This document shows positions 1-7,377 of a DNA stretch of 52,306 bases, piece by piece. The position numbers and the translations under genes are program-made. Positions within the stretch are counted from its first letter, which is position 1. Every line of letters starts with the position of its first letter. Source of the stretch: CAZKGE01 sp964636405 (GTDB taxonomy: Bacteria > Bacillota > Clostridia > Christensenellales > CAG-138); assembly GCA_964636405.1 (NCBI GenBank), contig CAZWSI010000016.1:1-52306 (forward strand), written 5' to 3'. The notes below the pieces were generated by a model that saw only the letters and a program-made list of their open reading frames with translations, searched no databases and was not told the DNA's origin.

Positions 1-25
1 CACCCATGATAGGTGACTTTCATTG

Positions 26-47
26 TATCAAAGTTTGTCCTTTGATA
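26..47 (-). terminator. Hairpin directly after tmRNA 3' end, possible terminator
   Basis: A perfect 8-bp inverted repeat (TATCAAAG at 26-33 and CTTTGATA at 40-47, 6-nt loop) starts one base past the encoded CCA of the tmRNA. Read on the minus strand it could end ssrA transcription or guide 3' processing. It is A/U-rich and has no clear U-tract after it, so a classical intrinsic terminator is not well supported. Confidence 0.4.
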
Positions 48-402
48 TGGTGGAGGCGGGGAGAGTCGAACTCCCGTCCGAAAATCTGTTAACAAGACTT
101 TCTACGAGCGTAGCCATCGATTTGGAATTCCCATTCCCGAGCCCCCGATGGCGGGGTCAAGGTTCCGGTAGCTTCATAAATCCGGCCTGCCGCAAAGCTT
201 AGGCAGGTTCGTTCCCTATCCTAAATGACGCCCGTATCCGCAGCGATAGGTTTCCGCGGGCGAACGGTCACCGCGATTTACGCAGCGACGGGTAAAGTAT
301 TTCTGTTGCCAGTTACTTTTCTTTTTCCCGTTTTTAACGAAGCACGGGGCTTCGGCTCGCTTATCCGGCCTCCACGATCCCCGTCGAAACCAGTTCGCCC
401 CC
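48..402 (-). ncRNA. ssrA: tmRNA (transfer-messenger RNA)
   Basis: This is a 355-nt transfer-messenger RNA that rescues ribosomes stalled on broken mRNAs, working with SmpB. The 5' end at 402 starts GGGGGCGAACUGGUUUCGACGG (visible at 381-402) and forms a 7-bp acceptor stem with the 3' end, where discriminator A and CCA are encoded at 51-48. The T-arm lies at about 63-80. The tag reading frame runs 310-278: resume codon GGC, then GNRNTLPVAA and a TAA stop, so the added tag is Ala-GNRNTLPVAA. A GGC resume codon is also used in Bacillus tmRNAs. The gene lies 1.9 kb from smpB instead of next to it. Confidence 0.95.
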
Positions 403-417
403 ATAATGGGTACGTTC

Positions 418-446
418 AGTATATGCTTTGCGCGGAGCTTTTGCAA
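418..446 (-). promoter_or_regulatory. Sigma-A-type promoter of ssrA
   Basis: On the minus strand TTGCAA (446-441), a 17-bp spacer and TATACT (423-418) lie just upstream of the tmRNA 5' end at 402. Transcription would start near 411, leaving a short 5' leader to be removed, as expected for RNase P processing of a tRNA-like end. Confidence 0.75.
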
Positions 447-605
447 CCGCTTTGCGCATTTTTCGCAATCTGTTTTCTATCTATCCAAAATTGCAGCGGC
501 GGCAAAGGATGCAAGTCGATGTGTCTTTCGTGTGTGCGGGCCAGTTTTTGCCGAATGGTCGCGCCAAGCGTCTCTATCGAAAACAGTCGCACGTTTCTCC
601 GTTCG

Positions 606-974
606 TCACCCAAGCAGCGCCGGCAGGCGCGTGACGGACAGGCGCAGCGCGTCCGCCGTTTTGGTTTCCGGCACCACGCGGCAGCCCTGCGCGCGGGCGA
701 GCGCGAGGCGGGCGCGCAGATCGATTTCGCCATCGCACAACGCGAGGTGATTTGCCTTGGCAAACGCGTCGTGGGCGTGCATATGGCAAATGGAAGGTGA
801 ATAAACAAGCCGTGGCGCTCCGCCAGCGGCCGAAGCGTTTGTGCGTCAAGCGCTTCGGGCTGACAGTGCGGCAGATTCACGTTCGGCTCCAAAAATCCAG
901 CCCCAGCTCCGCGCACAGCGCCGCAGTTTGCTCCAGCGCTTCCAGTTCAAGGAGGGTCGGCATGCCAAGGGCCA
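606..974 (-). pseudogene. Decayed sugar-phosphate isomerase/epimerase (TIM barrel), internal deletion and frameshift
   Basis: Three minus-strand frames must be joined to read a relic of an AP-endonuclease-2-like sugar-phosphate isomerase/epimerase. It starts MALGMPTLLELEALEQ at 974. At an A5 run (891-895 on the plus strand) one base is missing, after which EPNVNLPHCQPEALDAQTL continues in another frame. Near 775-800 the frame changes again, to HMHAHDAFAKANHLALCDGE followed by VVPETKTADALRLSV and a TGA at 606. The family is usually 250-280 aa. About 120 aa remain: an N-terminal strand-helix segment fused to the C-terminal metal-site segment, so most of the barrel is lost. It lies downstream of lysA, 48 bases past its stop. 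Confidence 0.7.
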
Positions 975-1021
975 TTCTTCCAGGGTTGGCCCGCTTTACG
1001 GCGCTGCTTCCGTCAATAGGG

Positions 1022-2269
1022 CTAAAACAGCTTGAGCACATCCAGCGTGGCAAAGTAATCCGCCGGGGTCTCCGCGCGGCGGATGAGGCGCACGGAGCCG
1101 TCCTCCCTGTACAAAAGCTCTGCCGAGCGCAGCTTGCCGTTATAGTTGTAGCCCATGGCGTGGCCGTGCGCGCCCGTATCATGGATCACCAGCAAATCGC
1201 CCATTTCCACCTTGGGCAGCGGACGGTCGATAGCAAATTTATCGTTGTTTTCGCACAGCGCGCCCACCACGTCGTAAAGCTGGGTGAGCGGCTCCGCTTC
1301 GCGGCCCATAACCGTGATATGATGATACGCGCCGTACATGGCCGGGCGCATGAGGTTGCAGGCGCACGCGTCCACCCCGATATATTTTTTGTAGGTGTTC
1401 TTCTGGTGGATGGCGCGCGTGACGAGGCAACCGTAGGGGCCCGTGATATAGCGGCCCAGCTCCGTAAAGAGAGAAAGCTCCATGTCCGCCGGACGCACGA
1501 CCTCGTTATAGATACGCTCCACCTCCGCGCCGATATAGGCGATATCCGTCTCCTTCTCGTACGGCCGGTACGGGATGCCGATGCCGCCGGAGAGATTGAC
1601 AAAGCGAACGTCCGCGCCTGTTTCGTCGCGCAGCTCGACGGCCGTTTTAAACAGCTTGCGGGCCAAAGTGGGATAATAATCATCGTCGGTGGTGTTGCTG
1701 GCAAGGAAGGCGTGGAGCCCAAAATGCTTTGCGCCCAGCGCCATGAGGCGCTTGACGCCCTCGGTGAGCTGCTCGCGCGTAAAGCCGTATTTCGCGTCGC
1801 CCGGGTTGCCCATGATGGTATTGCCCAGCATAAACGCGCCGCCGGGATTGAAGCGGCAGCAGACGGTTTCCGGGATGCCGCCGTTTCGCGCGAGAAAATC
1901 GATGTGCGTGATATCGTCCAGATTCACAAGCGCGTTCAGGCGGCGGGCAAAGCGGAATTCCTCGGCGGGCGTATCGTTGGAAGAAAACATGATATCCGTG
2001 CCGGAAAGGCCCAACGCCTCGGAAATCATGAGTTCCGTAAGCGACGAGCAGTCCGCGCCGCAACCCTCCTCATGCAAAAGCTGCAAAATGGCGGGATTGG
2101 GCAGCGCCTTGACCGCGAAATATTCCCGGAAGCCCGGATTCCACGAGAACGCCTCGTACAGGCGGCGGACGTTTTCCCGGATTCCCTTTTCATCGTAGAT
2201 ATGGAAGGGCGTGGGGTATTCCTTCGCGATCCCCTCCAATATGTCCTTTGTGTACGGCAGCGTTCTCAT
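1022..2269 (-). CDS. lysA: Diaminopimelate decarboxylase
   Basis: This PLP enzyme decarboxylates meso-diaminopimelate to L-lysine, the last step of lysine synthesis, in the cytoplasm. At 415 aa it has normal length. The PLP lysine is K54 in YFAVKALPNP. The phosphate-binding glycine loop is NLSGGIGIPY, an ELGRYITGPYG segment matches the EPGR region, and GALCENNDKF holds the active-site Cys donated across the dimer. The start ATG at 2269 lies one base after the smpB stop region, so it is translated from the secG-smpB transcript. Its position between smpB and ssrA is unusual. A related PLP-barrel amino-acid decarboxylase with different specificity cannot be fully excluded. Confidence 0.85.
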   Translation of the reverse strand: MRTLPYTKDILEGIAKEYPTPFHIYDEKGIRENVRRLYEAFSWNPGFREYFAVKALPNPAILQLLHEEGCGADCSSLTELMISEALGLSGTDIMFSSNDTPAEEFRFARRLNALVNLDDITHIDFLARNGGIPETVCCRFNPGGAFMLGNTIMGNPGDAKYGFTREQLTEGVKRLMALGAKHFGLHAFLASNTTDDDYYPTLARKLFKTAVELRDETGADVRFVNLSGGIGIPYRPYEKETDIAYIGAEVERIYNEVVRPADMELSLFTELGRYITGPYGCLVTRAIHQKNTYKKYIGVDACACNLMRPAMYGAYHHITVMGREAEPLTQLYDVVGALCENNDKFAIDRPLPKVEMGDLLVIHDTGAHGHAMGYNYNGKLRSAELLYREDGSVRLIRRAETPADYFATLDVLKLF

Positions 2270-2737
2270 TTAATCGCGCACCCCCTTCAATCTTCGTTCC
2301 ATATCCCGATCCGCGTCGCGCTCCTTGATGGAGGCGCGCTTATCGTATAGCTTTTTGCCCTTGGCCACCCCGACCTCGACCTTGACCCGACCGTTTTTAA
2401 GGTATACCGCCAACGGCACAAGGCTCATGCCGTCCTGCTGCTGCTTTGCGCCCATGCGCAATATCTCCCGCTTGTGCGCGAGGAGCTTGCGTGTGCGGAA
2501 GGGCTCGTGATTATAAATGTTGCCCTGCGCGTAGGGGCTGATGTGCATGCCCACGACATACAGCTCCCCGTCCTTTACCTGCGCGTAGCAATCCTTCAGG
2601 TTGAGCTGCCCGTTGCGCACGGATTTTACCTCGGTGCCCGTGAGCGCGACGCCGCACTCGAGGCTGTCCTCAATAAAGTAATCGTGCCGCGCTTTTTTGT
2701 TTTGCGCCAGCATTTTGACGCCCTGATGCTGAGGCAT
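2270..2737 (-). CDS. smpB: SsrA-binding protein SmpB
   Basis: SmpB binds the tRNA-like part of tmRNA and delivers it to stalled ribosomes. The 155-aa product shows the family core: NKKARHDYFIEDSLECGVALTGTEVKSVR (around residues 12-40), the ISPYAQGNIYNHEP segment, and the basic tail GKKLYDKRASIKERDADRD that reaches the decoding centre. A longer frame opens at 2782. The ATG at 2737 is preferred because GGGGAG sits about nine bases upstream and homology begins near here. Its partner RNA ssrA is in the same block. Confidence 0.95.
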   Translation of the reverse strand: MPQHQGVKMLAQNKKARHDYFIEDSLECGVALTGTEVKSVRNGQLNLKDCYAQVKDGELYVVGMHISPYAQGNIYNHEPFRTRKLLAHKREILRMGAKQQQDGMSLVPLAVYLKNGRVKVEVGVAKGKKLYDKRASIKERDADRDMERRLKGVRD

Positions 2738-2820
2738 GCCTTTTCTCCCCTCTCCCTCGTTGCTATGAAAAGAGCGGCCCACATGCTTTGTGCGCCGCTC
2801 CGTTGCTTTGCCCTTCCTGC

Positions 2821-3060
2821 TTAGTTGAGAATGGTCAGCACCACCGCGAGCACACCCATCGTGATCCCGAGGATAATCGTGATCTTCTGAAGTTTCGCTT
2901 CACGGCTCGCCGCCTTGCCCCTTGCGGTAAAGGATTGTGTGTCCGCGCCGAAGGCCGCGCCCATGCCGGCGCTCTTGGTCTTCTGTAGCAGCACTGTGAT
3001 GACCAACAATACGGAAACGACCAACAAGATGATCGTAACGATGTTCGCTGCAAGTTCCAT
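2821..3060 (-). CDS. secG: Preprotein translocase subunit SecG
   Basis: SecG is a small subunit of the SecYEG protein-export channel in the cytoplasmic membrane. The 79-aa product has two hydrophobic segments (about residues 4-25 and 58-77) flanking a polar loop with the family signature LLQKTKSAGMGAAFGADTQSF. The start is supported by GGGAGG ten bases upstream and by a good promoter at 3094-3122. In most Firmicutes rnr (RNase R) follows secG. Here smpB follows at a distance of about 83 bases. Confidence 0.92.
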   Translation of the reverse strand: MELAANIVTIILLVVSVLLVITVLLQKTKSAGMGAAFGADTQSFTARGKAASREAKLQKITIILGITMGVLAVVLTILN

Positions 3061-3093
3061 TTATGGTTTCCTCCCGTTACAACTGCATGGGCG

Positions 3094-3122
3094 ATTATAT
3101 CACGCCCATAGTCTCGATGCAA
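3094..3122 (-). promoter_or_regulatory. Promoter for secG-smpB-lysA
   Basis: The minus strand carries TTGCAT (3122-3117), a 17-bp spacer and TATAAT (3099-3094), with an extra TG one base before the -10 box. It lies between gpmI and secG, so secG-smpB-lysA can be expressed independently of the glycolytic genes. Confidence 0.75.
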
Positions 3123-3149
3123 GCAAAATACGCGCGCTTTTCCCCCGAA

Positions 3150-4694
3150 TCAGGAAACAATGAGAGATTTCCCCTTCATTTCCGGCGGAACGGGGAGCTT
3201 CATGAGCGCAAGGAGCGTGGGCGCAAGGTCGCAAAGGCGCCCGTCCGCGCGGAGCTTCGCGTCCTTTTTGCTGTCGTCCACCAGAATGCAGGGCACGCGG
3301 TTGGTCGTGTGCGCCGTAAAGGGCACGTTTTCCGCTTCGTCCCACATCTTTTCACAATTGCCGTGATCCGCCGTGATGACGCAGCGCCCGCCGCAAGCCA
3401 AAATGGCTTCGACCACCCGCTTTACGCACGCGTCCACCGTGTGCACGGCCGCCGCGGCCGCCTCCATCACGCCCGTATGGCCGACCATATCGGGGTTGGC
3501 AAAATTGAGGATCATCACGTCATACTTGCCGCTTTCCACGCGCTTGACGGCCTCCTCCGCGACCTCATAGGCGCTCATTTCGGGCTTGAGATCGTAGGTC
3601 GCGACCTTGGGCGAGGGAATGAGGCAACGCTCCTCCCCCGCGTTGGGAGCTTCCACGCCGCCGTTGAAAAAGAAGGTCACATGCGCATACTTCTCGGTTT
3701 CCGCGATGCGGAGCTGCGTTTTGCCCTGCGCGGCCAGATACGCGCCGAGCGTGTTATCAAGCCCGTCCGGCGCAAACGCCACGTGCAGCAGCCGATCAAA
3801 GCTCTTGTCATACTGCGTCATGGACGCGTAATAGAGCGGGAAAAAACCTTTTTTGCGCGGAAAGCCGGTGAAATCCTCAAACAGGAACGCACGCGTAATC
3901 TCCCGCGCCCGGTCTGGTCGGAAGTTATAGAAGATCACGCTGTCGTTTGCGGCGATCGTCGCAGTGGGCTTCCCGTTTTCGAGCACCACCGTGGGCAGCA
4001 CGAATTCATCCGTCACGCCCGCGTCGTAGCTTTTCTGCATGGCCGTCTCCGCGCTCGCGGCCGTTTCGCCCTCGCCGCACACAAGCGCGTTGTACGCCTT
4101 TTCCACACGTTCAAAGCGATTGTCACGGTCCATGGCGTAGTAACGGCCCATAACCGTGGCGATTTTTCCGCAGCCCAGCGCGCACAGCTCCGCGTTGAGC
4201 GCCTCGATATAATGCTTGCCGCTTGAGGGCGGCACGTCGCGGCCGTCCATGAAGCAATGCACATATACGCGGCTTAGCCCTTTATCGCGCGCAAGCTTGA
4301 CGAGCGCGAGCAGGTGCGAATTGTGCGAATGCACGCCGCCGTCCGAGCATAGCCCCATCAGGTGCAGCGCGGAAGCATGCGTCTTGCAGTTTTCAATCGC
4401 GCCGAGGAACGCGGGGTTTTCAAAGAAATCTCCGTCCGCGATGCTCTTGGAAATGCGCGTAAATTCCTGATACACCACGCGCCCCGCGCCAATATTGAGA
4501 TGCCCCACCTCGGAATTGCCCATTTGCCCGTCGGGCAGGCCCACATCCATGCCGCTTGCGCCGATGGTGGTGTGGGGATAGGCGTTCCAGAGCGCGGTTA
4601 CGTGCTTGGCACCGTCCGCGCGGATGGCGTTAAAATCCTGCTCCTCCGAGCAGCCGAAGCCGTCGAGGATGATTAATGCGGTTACAGGCTTCAT
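3150..4694 (-). CDS. gpmI: 2,3-bisphosphoglycerate-independent phosphoglycerate mutase
   Basis: This dimanganese enzyme interconverts 3- and 2-phosphoglycerate in glycolysis. The 514-aa length is typical. The alkaline-phosphatase-fold metal site begins with D11 in LIILDGFG, and the phosphorylated serine is S61 in MGNSEVGHLNIGAGR. The segment MGRYYAMDRDNRFERVEKAYNA and the C-terminal ITADHGNCEKMWD and HTTNRVPCIL are also conserved. Its start codon overlaps the tpiA stop by one base (TGATG), so translation is likely coupled. The usual downstream gene, eno, is missing here. Confidence 0.97.
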   Translation of the reverse strand: MKPVTALIILDGFGCSEEQDFNAIRADGAKHVTALWNAYPHTTIGASGMDVGLPDGQMGNSEVGHLNIGAGRVVYQEFTRISKSIADGDFFENPAFLGAIENCKTHASALHLMGLCSDGGVHSHNSHLLALVKLARDKGLSRVYVHCFMDGRDVPPSSGKHYIEALNAELCALGCGKIATVMGRYYAMDRDNRFERVEKAYNALVCGEGETAASAETAMQKSYDAGVTDEFVLPTVVLENGKPTATIAANDSVIFYNFRPDRAREITRAFLFEDFTGFPRKKGFFPLYYASMTQYDKSFDRLLHVAFAPDGLDNTLGAYLAAQGKTQLRIAETEKYAHVTFFFNGGVEAPNAGEERCLIPSPKVATYDLKPEMSAYEVAEEAVKRVESGKYDVMILNFANPDMVGHTGVMEAAAAAVHTVDACVKRVVEAILACGGRCVITADHGNCEKMWDEAENVPFTAHTTNRVPCILVDDSKKDAKLRADGRLCDLAPTLLALMKLPVPPEMKGKSLIVS

Positions 4695-5440
4695 CAGTAG
4701 TCGACCACCCTGGAGAAATCCTCCGCCTTCAGGCTCGCGCCGCCGATGAGGCCGCCGTCGATTTCAGGCATGGCCATCAGCTCCGCCGCGTTCTTGGGGT
4801 TCATGCTGCCGCCGTACTGGATGCGCACGGCATCCGCCGTTTCCTGCCCGTAAACGCCCGCGATGGCGCTGCGGATAACGGCGATGGTGGCGTTCGCGTC
4901 CGCTGCGGTGGCCGTCTTGCCCGTGCCGATGGCCCAGATGGGCTCATAGGCGACGATCAGCTTTTGCACCTCCGCGCCTTCGATACCCGCAAGCGCGGCC
5001 ACGGTCTGCTTGGACACGATCATGTCCGTCGTCCCGTTTTCGCGCTGCTCCAGGGTTTCGCCCACGCAGACGATGGGCGTAATGCCCGCGGCCAGAGCGG
5101 CCTTTGCGCGCTTGTTGACCGTCTCGTCCGTTTCGCCAAAGAACTGGCGGCGTTCGCTGTGGCCCACGATGGCGTAGGCGCAGCCCATGGCGCAGAGCAT
5201 GTCCGCCGAGATCTCGCCCGTAAACGCGCCCTTGGGCGCCCAATGCACATTCTGCGCGCCCAGCTTGATGTTCGTGCCCGTGAGGAGCTTGCCGACGCAA
5301 GCCAAATCCACATACGGCGGGCAGACGACCACCTCGCACTTGGCTTCCCTGACTAGGGGAATGAGAGAAACGACGAGCTGTTCGGCCTCGTCGGGGGTCA
5401 TGTTCATCTTCCAGTTTCCGGCAATGATGGGCTTTCTCAT
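4694..5440 (-). CDS. tpiA: Triosephosphate isomerase
   Basis: It interconverts dihydroxyacetone phosphate and glyceraldehyde 3-phosphate. The TIM-barrel signature residues are present: GNWKMN near the N-terminus, the catalytic His in VGHSERR, and the catalytic Glu in VAYEPIWAIGTGKTA with the mobile loop after it. The phosphate-binding GGSMNPKNA and GGLIGGASL follow. An ATG at 5452 would add four residues (MEKY). The ATG at 5440 is preferred because conserved sequence starts at RKPIIAGNWK and GGA lies nine bases before it, but either is possible. It lies in the pgk-tpiA-gpmI operon. Confidence 0.96.
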   Translation of the reverse strand: MRKPIIAGNWKMNMTPDEAEQLVVSLIPLVREAKCEVVVCPPYVDLACVGKLLTGTNIKLGAQNVHWAPKGAFTGEISADMLCAMGCAYAIVGHSERRQFFGETDETVNKRAKAALAAGITPIVCVGETLEQRENGTTDMIVSKQTVAALAGIEGAEVQKLIVAYEPIWAIGTGKTATAADANATIAVIRSAIAGVYGQETADAVRIQYGGSMNPKNAAELMAMPEIDGGLIGGASLKAEDFSRVVDY

Positions 5441-5531
5441 GTATTTTTCCATGGCTTTTGCGGGGCAAAAACCTTCCCTTTCTTTTGAATGTGCGCTTTT
5501 CAGCGCGTAACGGACGATTGTCGACCGGCGA

Positions 5532-6719
5532 TTACTTATCGTTGAGCACCGCCACGCCCGGCAGCGTCTTGCCCTCGAGGAACTCCAGCGACGCGCCGCC
5601 GCCGGTGGAGATATGGGTCATCCTGTCGGCAAAGCCAAGCTTTTTGACCGCCGAGGCCGAATCGCCGCCACCGATGATCGTCGTGCCCTCGCAGGCCGCG
5701 CACGCACGGGCAACGCCCTTGGTGCCCTCGGCAAAGGCCGGAAACTCAAACACGCCCATGGGGCCGTTCCAAATCACGGTTTTCGCCTTTACGATTACGT
5801 CCGTAAACAAAGCGACGGTCTTTTCGCCGATGTCCATGCCCATCCAGCCTGCGGGAATCTGATCGGACGCCACGGTTTTGTGCGCCGCGTCCGCGTCGAA
5901 TTTGTCCGCAATCACGGTGTCCACAGGCAGCAGCAGCTCCACGCCCTTCTCCGAGGCCTGCCGCATGAGGCTGCTGGCCAGCTCGACGCTGTCTTCGTCT
6001 ACCACGCTCGTGCCCGTTTCCCAGCCCTTGGCCTTGAAGAAGGTGTAGGCCATGGCCCCGCCGACAATGAGCTGGTCGCACTTGTTGAGAAGGTTTGTAA
6101 TCACGCCGATCTTGTCGGACACCTTTACGCCGCCGAGGATGGCGACAAAGGGCCGCTGCGGATTTTCAAGCGCCTCGCCCATCACGCCCAGCTCCTTGCC
6201 GATGAGGAAGCCCGCAACCGCCGGAAGATAGCTCGCCACGCCCGCCGTGGAGGCGTGCGCGCGGTGCACCGTGCCGAAAGCGTCGGACACATACAGCTCC
6301 GCAAGCGAGGCCAGCTCCTTTGCAAAGGCAGGATCGTTGGCCTCCTCCTCCTTGTGGAAGCGGAGGTTTTCCAGCAGGACGATTTCGCCGTCCTTCATGT
6401 CGGAAATGGCCGCCCTGGCCGATTCGCCAATGACGTCGTCCGCCATCCACACGCGCGTATCGGGCAGGAGCGCGGCAAGGCGCGCGCCCACCGGCGCGAG
6501 CGAATATTTGGGATTGACCTTTCCCTTGGGACGCCCCAGGTGCGAGCAAAGGATGACCTTTGCGTGATGCTCGAGCAGATAGCGGATGGTCGGCAGCGCC
6601 GCGACGATACGCTTATCGTCCGCCACCGCGCCGTCCTCCGTGAGGGGCACGTTAAAATCCACGCGCACAAGCACGCGCTTGCCCTGCAGGTTGACATCTT
6701 CAATCGTTTTCTTTGCCAT
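5532..6719 (-). CDS. pgk: Phosphoglycerate kinase
   Basis: It transfers phosphate from 1,3-bisphosphoglycerate to ADP. At 395 aa it has normal length. Visible family motifs are VRVDFNVPL near residue 20, the substrate basic patch CSHLGRPKG, AILGGVKVSDKIGV (usually GGAKVSDK, so one Ala-to-Val change), WNGPMGVFEFPAF and the nucleotide loop GGGDSASAVKKLG near the C-terminus. AAGGAG stands upstream of the ATG. It heads the glycolytic run pgk-tpiA-gpmI. No gap gene for glyceraldehyde-phosphate dehydrogenase is beside it. Confidence 0.97.
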   Translation of the reverse strand: MAKKTIEDVNLQGKRVLVRVDFNVPLTEDGAVADDKRIVAALPTIRYLLEHHAKVILCSHLGRPKGKVNPKYSLAPVGARLAALLPDTRVWMADDVIGESARAAISDMKDGEIVLLENLRFHKEEEANDPAFAKELASLAELYVSDAFGTVHRAHASTAGVASYLPAVAGFLIGKELGVMGEALENPQRPFVAILGGVKVSDKIGVITNLLNKCDQLIVGGAMAYTFFKAKGWETGTSVVDEDSVELASSLMRQASEKGVELLLPVDTVIADKFDADAAHKTVASDQIPAGWMGMDIGEKTVALFTDVIVKAKTVIWNGPMGVFEFPAFAEGTKGVARACAACEGTTIIGGGDSASAVKKLGFADRMTHISTGGGASLEFLEGKTLPGVAVLNDK

Positions 6720-6747
6720 GTTTCTTCACTCCTTGGTTTGATAAATG

Positions 6748-7308
6748 CTATTCTACGCGCCTGCGCTTGATCTTCGGCATTGCGTCCGGCCGCCGCGCGG
6801 GCAGGTATTTCAAAATGAGCATGCCCACGGCTCCGCAGACGATGCCCTGGGCCAAATCAAGCGGCAGCTCGAGCGCCGCCACGCTGTATTGGGCGCGGAT
6901 GAGCAGATTATACAGGAAGTAGCCCAGCGCCATGATGGTCTCCGTAAGCGCCGCGATCACGAGGCAGCGCTTCCAGCTATCGCACTTGAGGCAAAAGGCC
7001 GACACGAAAAACGCCATGCCGCCCTTGATGAGGATGCTGCCGATGATATAGTCGTAGCTGCCTACGACGATATCCGCCACGGCCGACCCCACGGCCGATA
7101 CCAGCGCGCCCCACGGCCCGCCGAGCAGCAGCACCGACGCATACACGCACACGTCGCCAAGGCTGACATACACCCCGGCGTCCGCGTTCGTGCCCGCCTC
7201 CGTGATCGAATGGATGTCGATGCGAACAAGCGCCGTGATCCCGAACGTGAGCACCAGCATCACGGCCGTTAAAATCGCTTGCCGCTTTTGCTTTTCATCC
7301 CACTGCAT
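6748..7308 (-). CDS. ECF-type transporter S component, substrate unknown
   Basis: The 186-aa protein is almost entirely hydrophobic, with five or six predicted membrane helices and a charged C-terminus (KIKRRRVE). The pattern matches substrate-binding S components of energy-coupling-factor vitamin transporters. The region ADAGVYVSLGDVCVYASVLLLGGP followed by a Gly/Ala-rich helix is typical of this group. S components usually recruit a shared EcfA/A'/T module encoded elsewhere, and none is in this window. AGGAGG precedes the ATG. No riboswitch is seen in the 69 bases upstream, so the vitamin or precursor carried cannot be named. Confidence 0.7.
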   Translation of the reverse strand: MQWDEKQKRQAILTAVMLVLTFGITALVRIDIHSITEAGTNADAGVYVSLGDVCVYASVLLLGGPWGALVSAVGSAVADIVVGSYDYIIGSILIKGGMAFFVSAFCLKCDSWKRCLVIAALTETIMALGYFLYNLLIRAQYSVAALELPLDLAQGIVCGAVGMLILKYLPARRPDAMPKIKRRRVE

Positions 7309-7377
7309 TGCGATCCCTCCTGCCTGTATTTTCAGCCCGCGCGCGGGGCGCGGAGCCGCTTTGCCCGTTTTCGCGCG

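Noticed and set aside
752..2350. Long open frame opposite lysA
   Set aside because: It is antisense to a clear lysA and smpB; the protein is Arg/Ala/His-rich with no domain. GC-rich DNA makes such shadows common.
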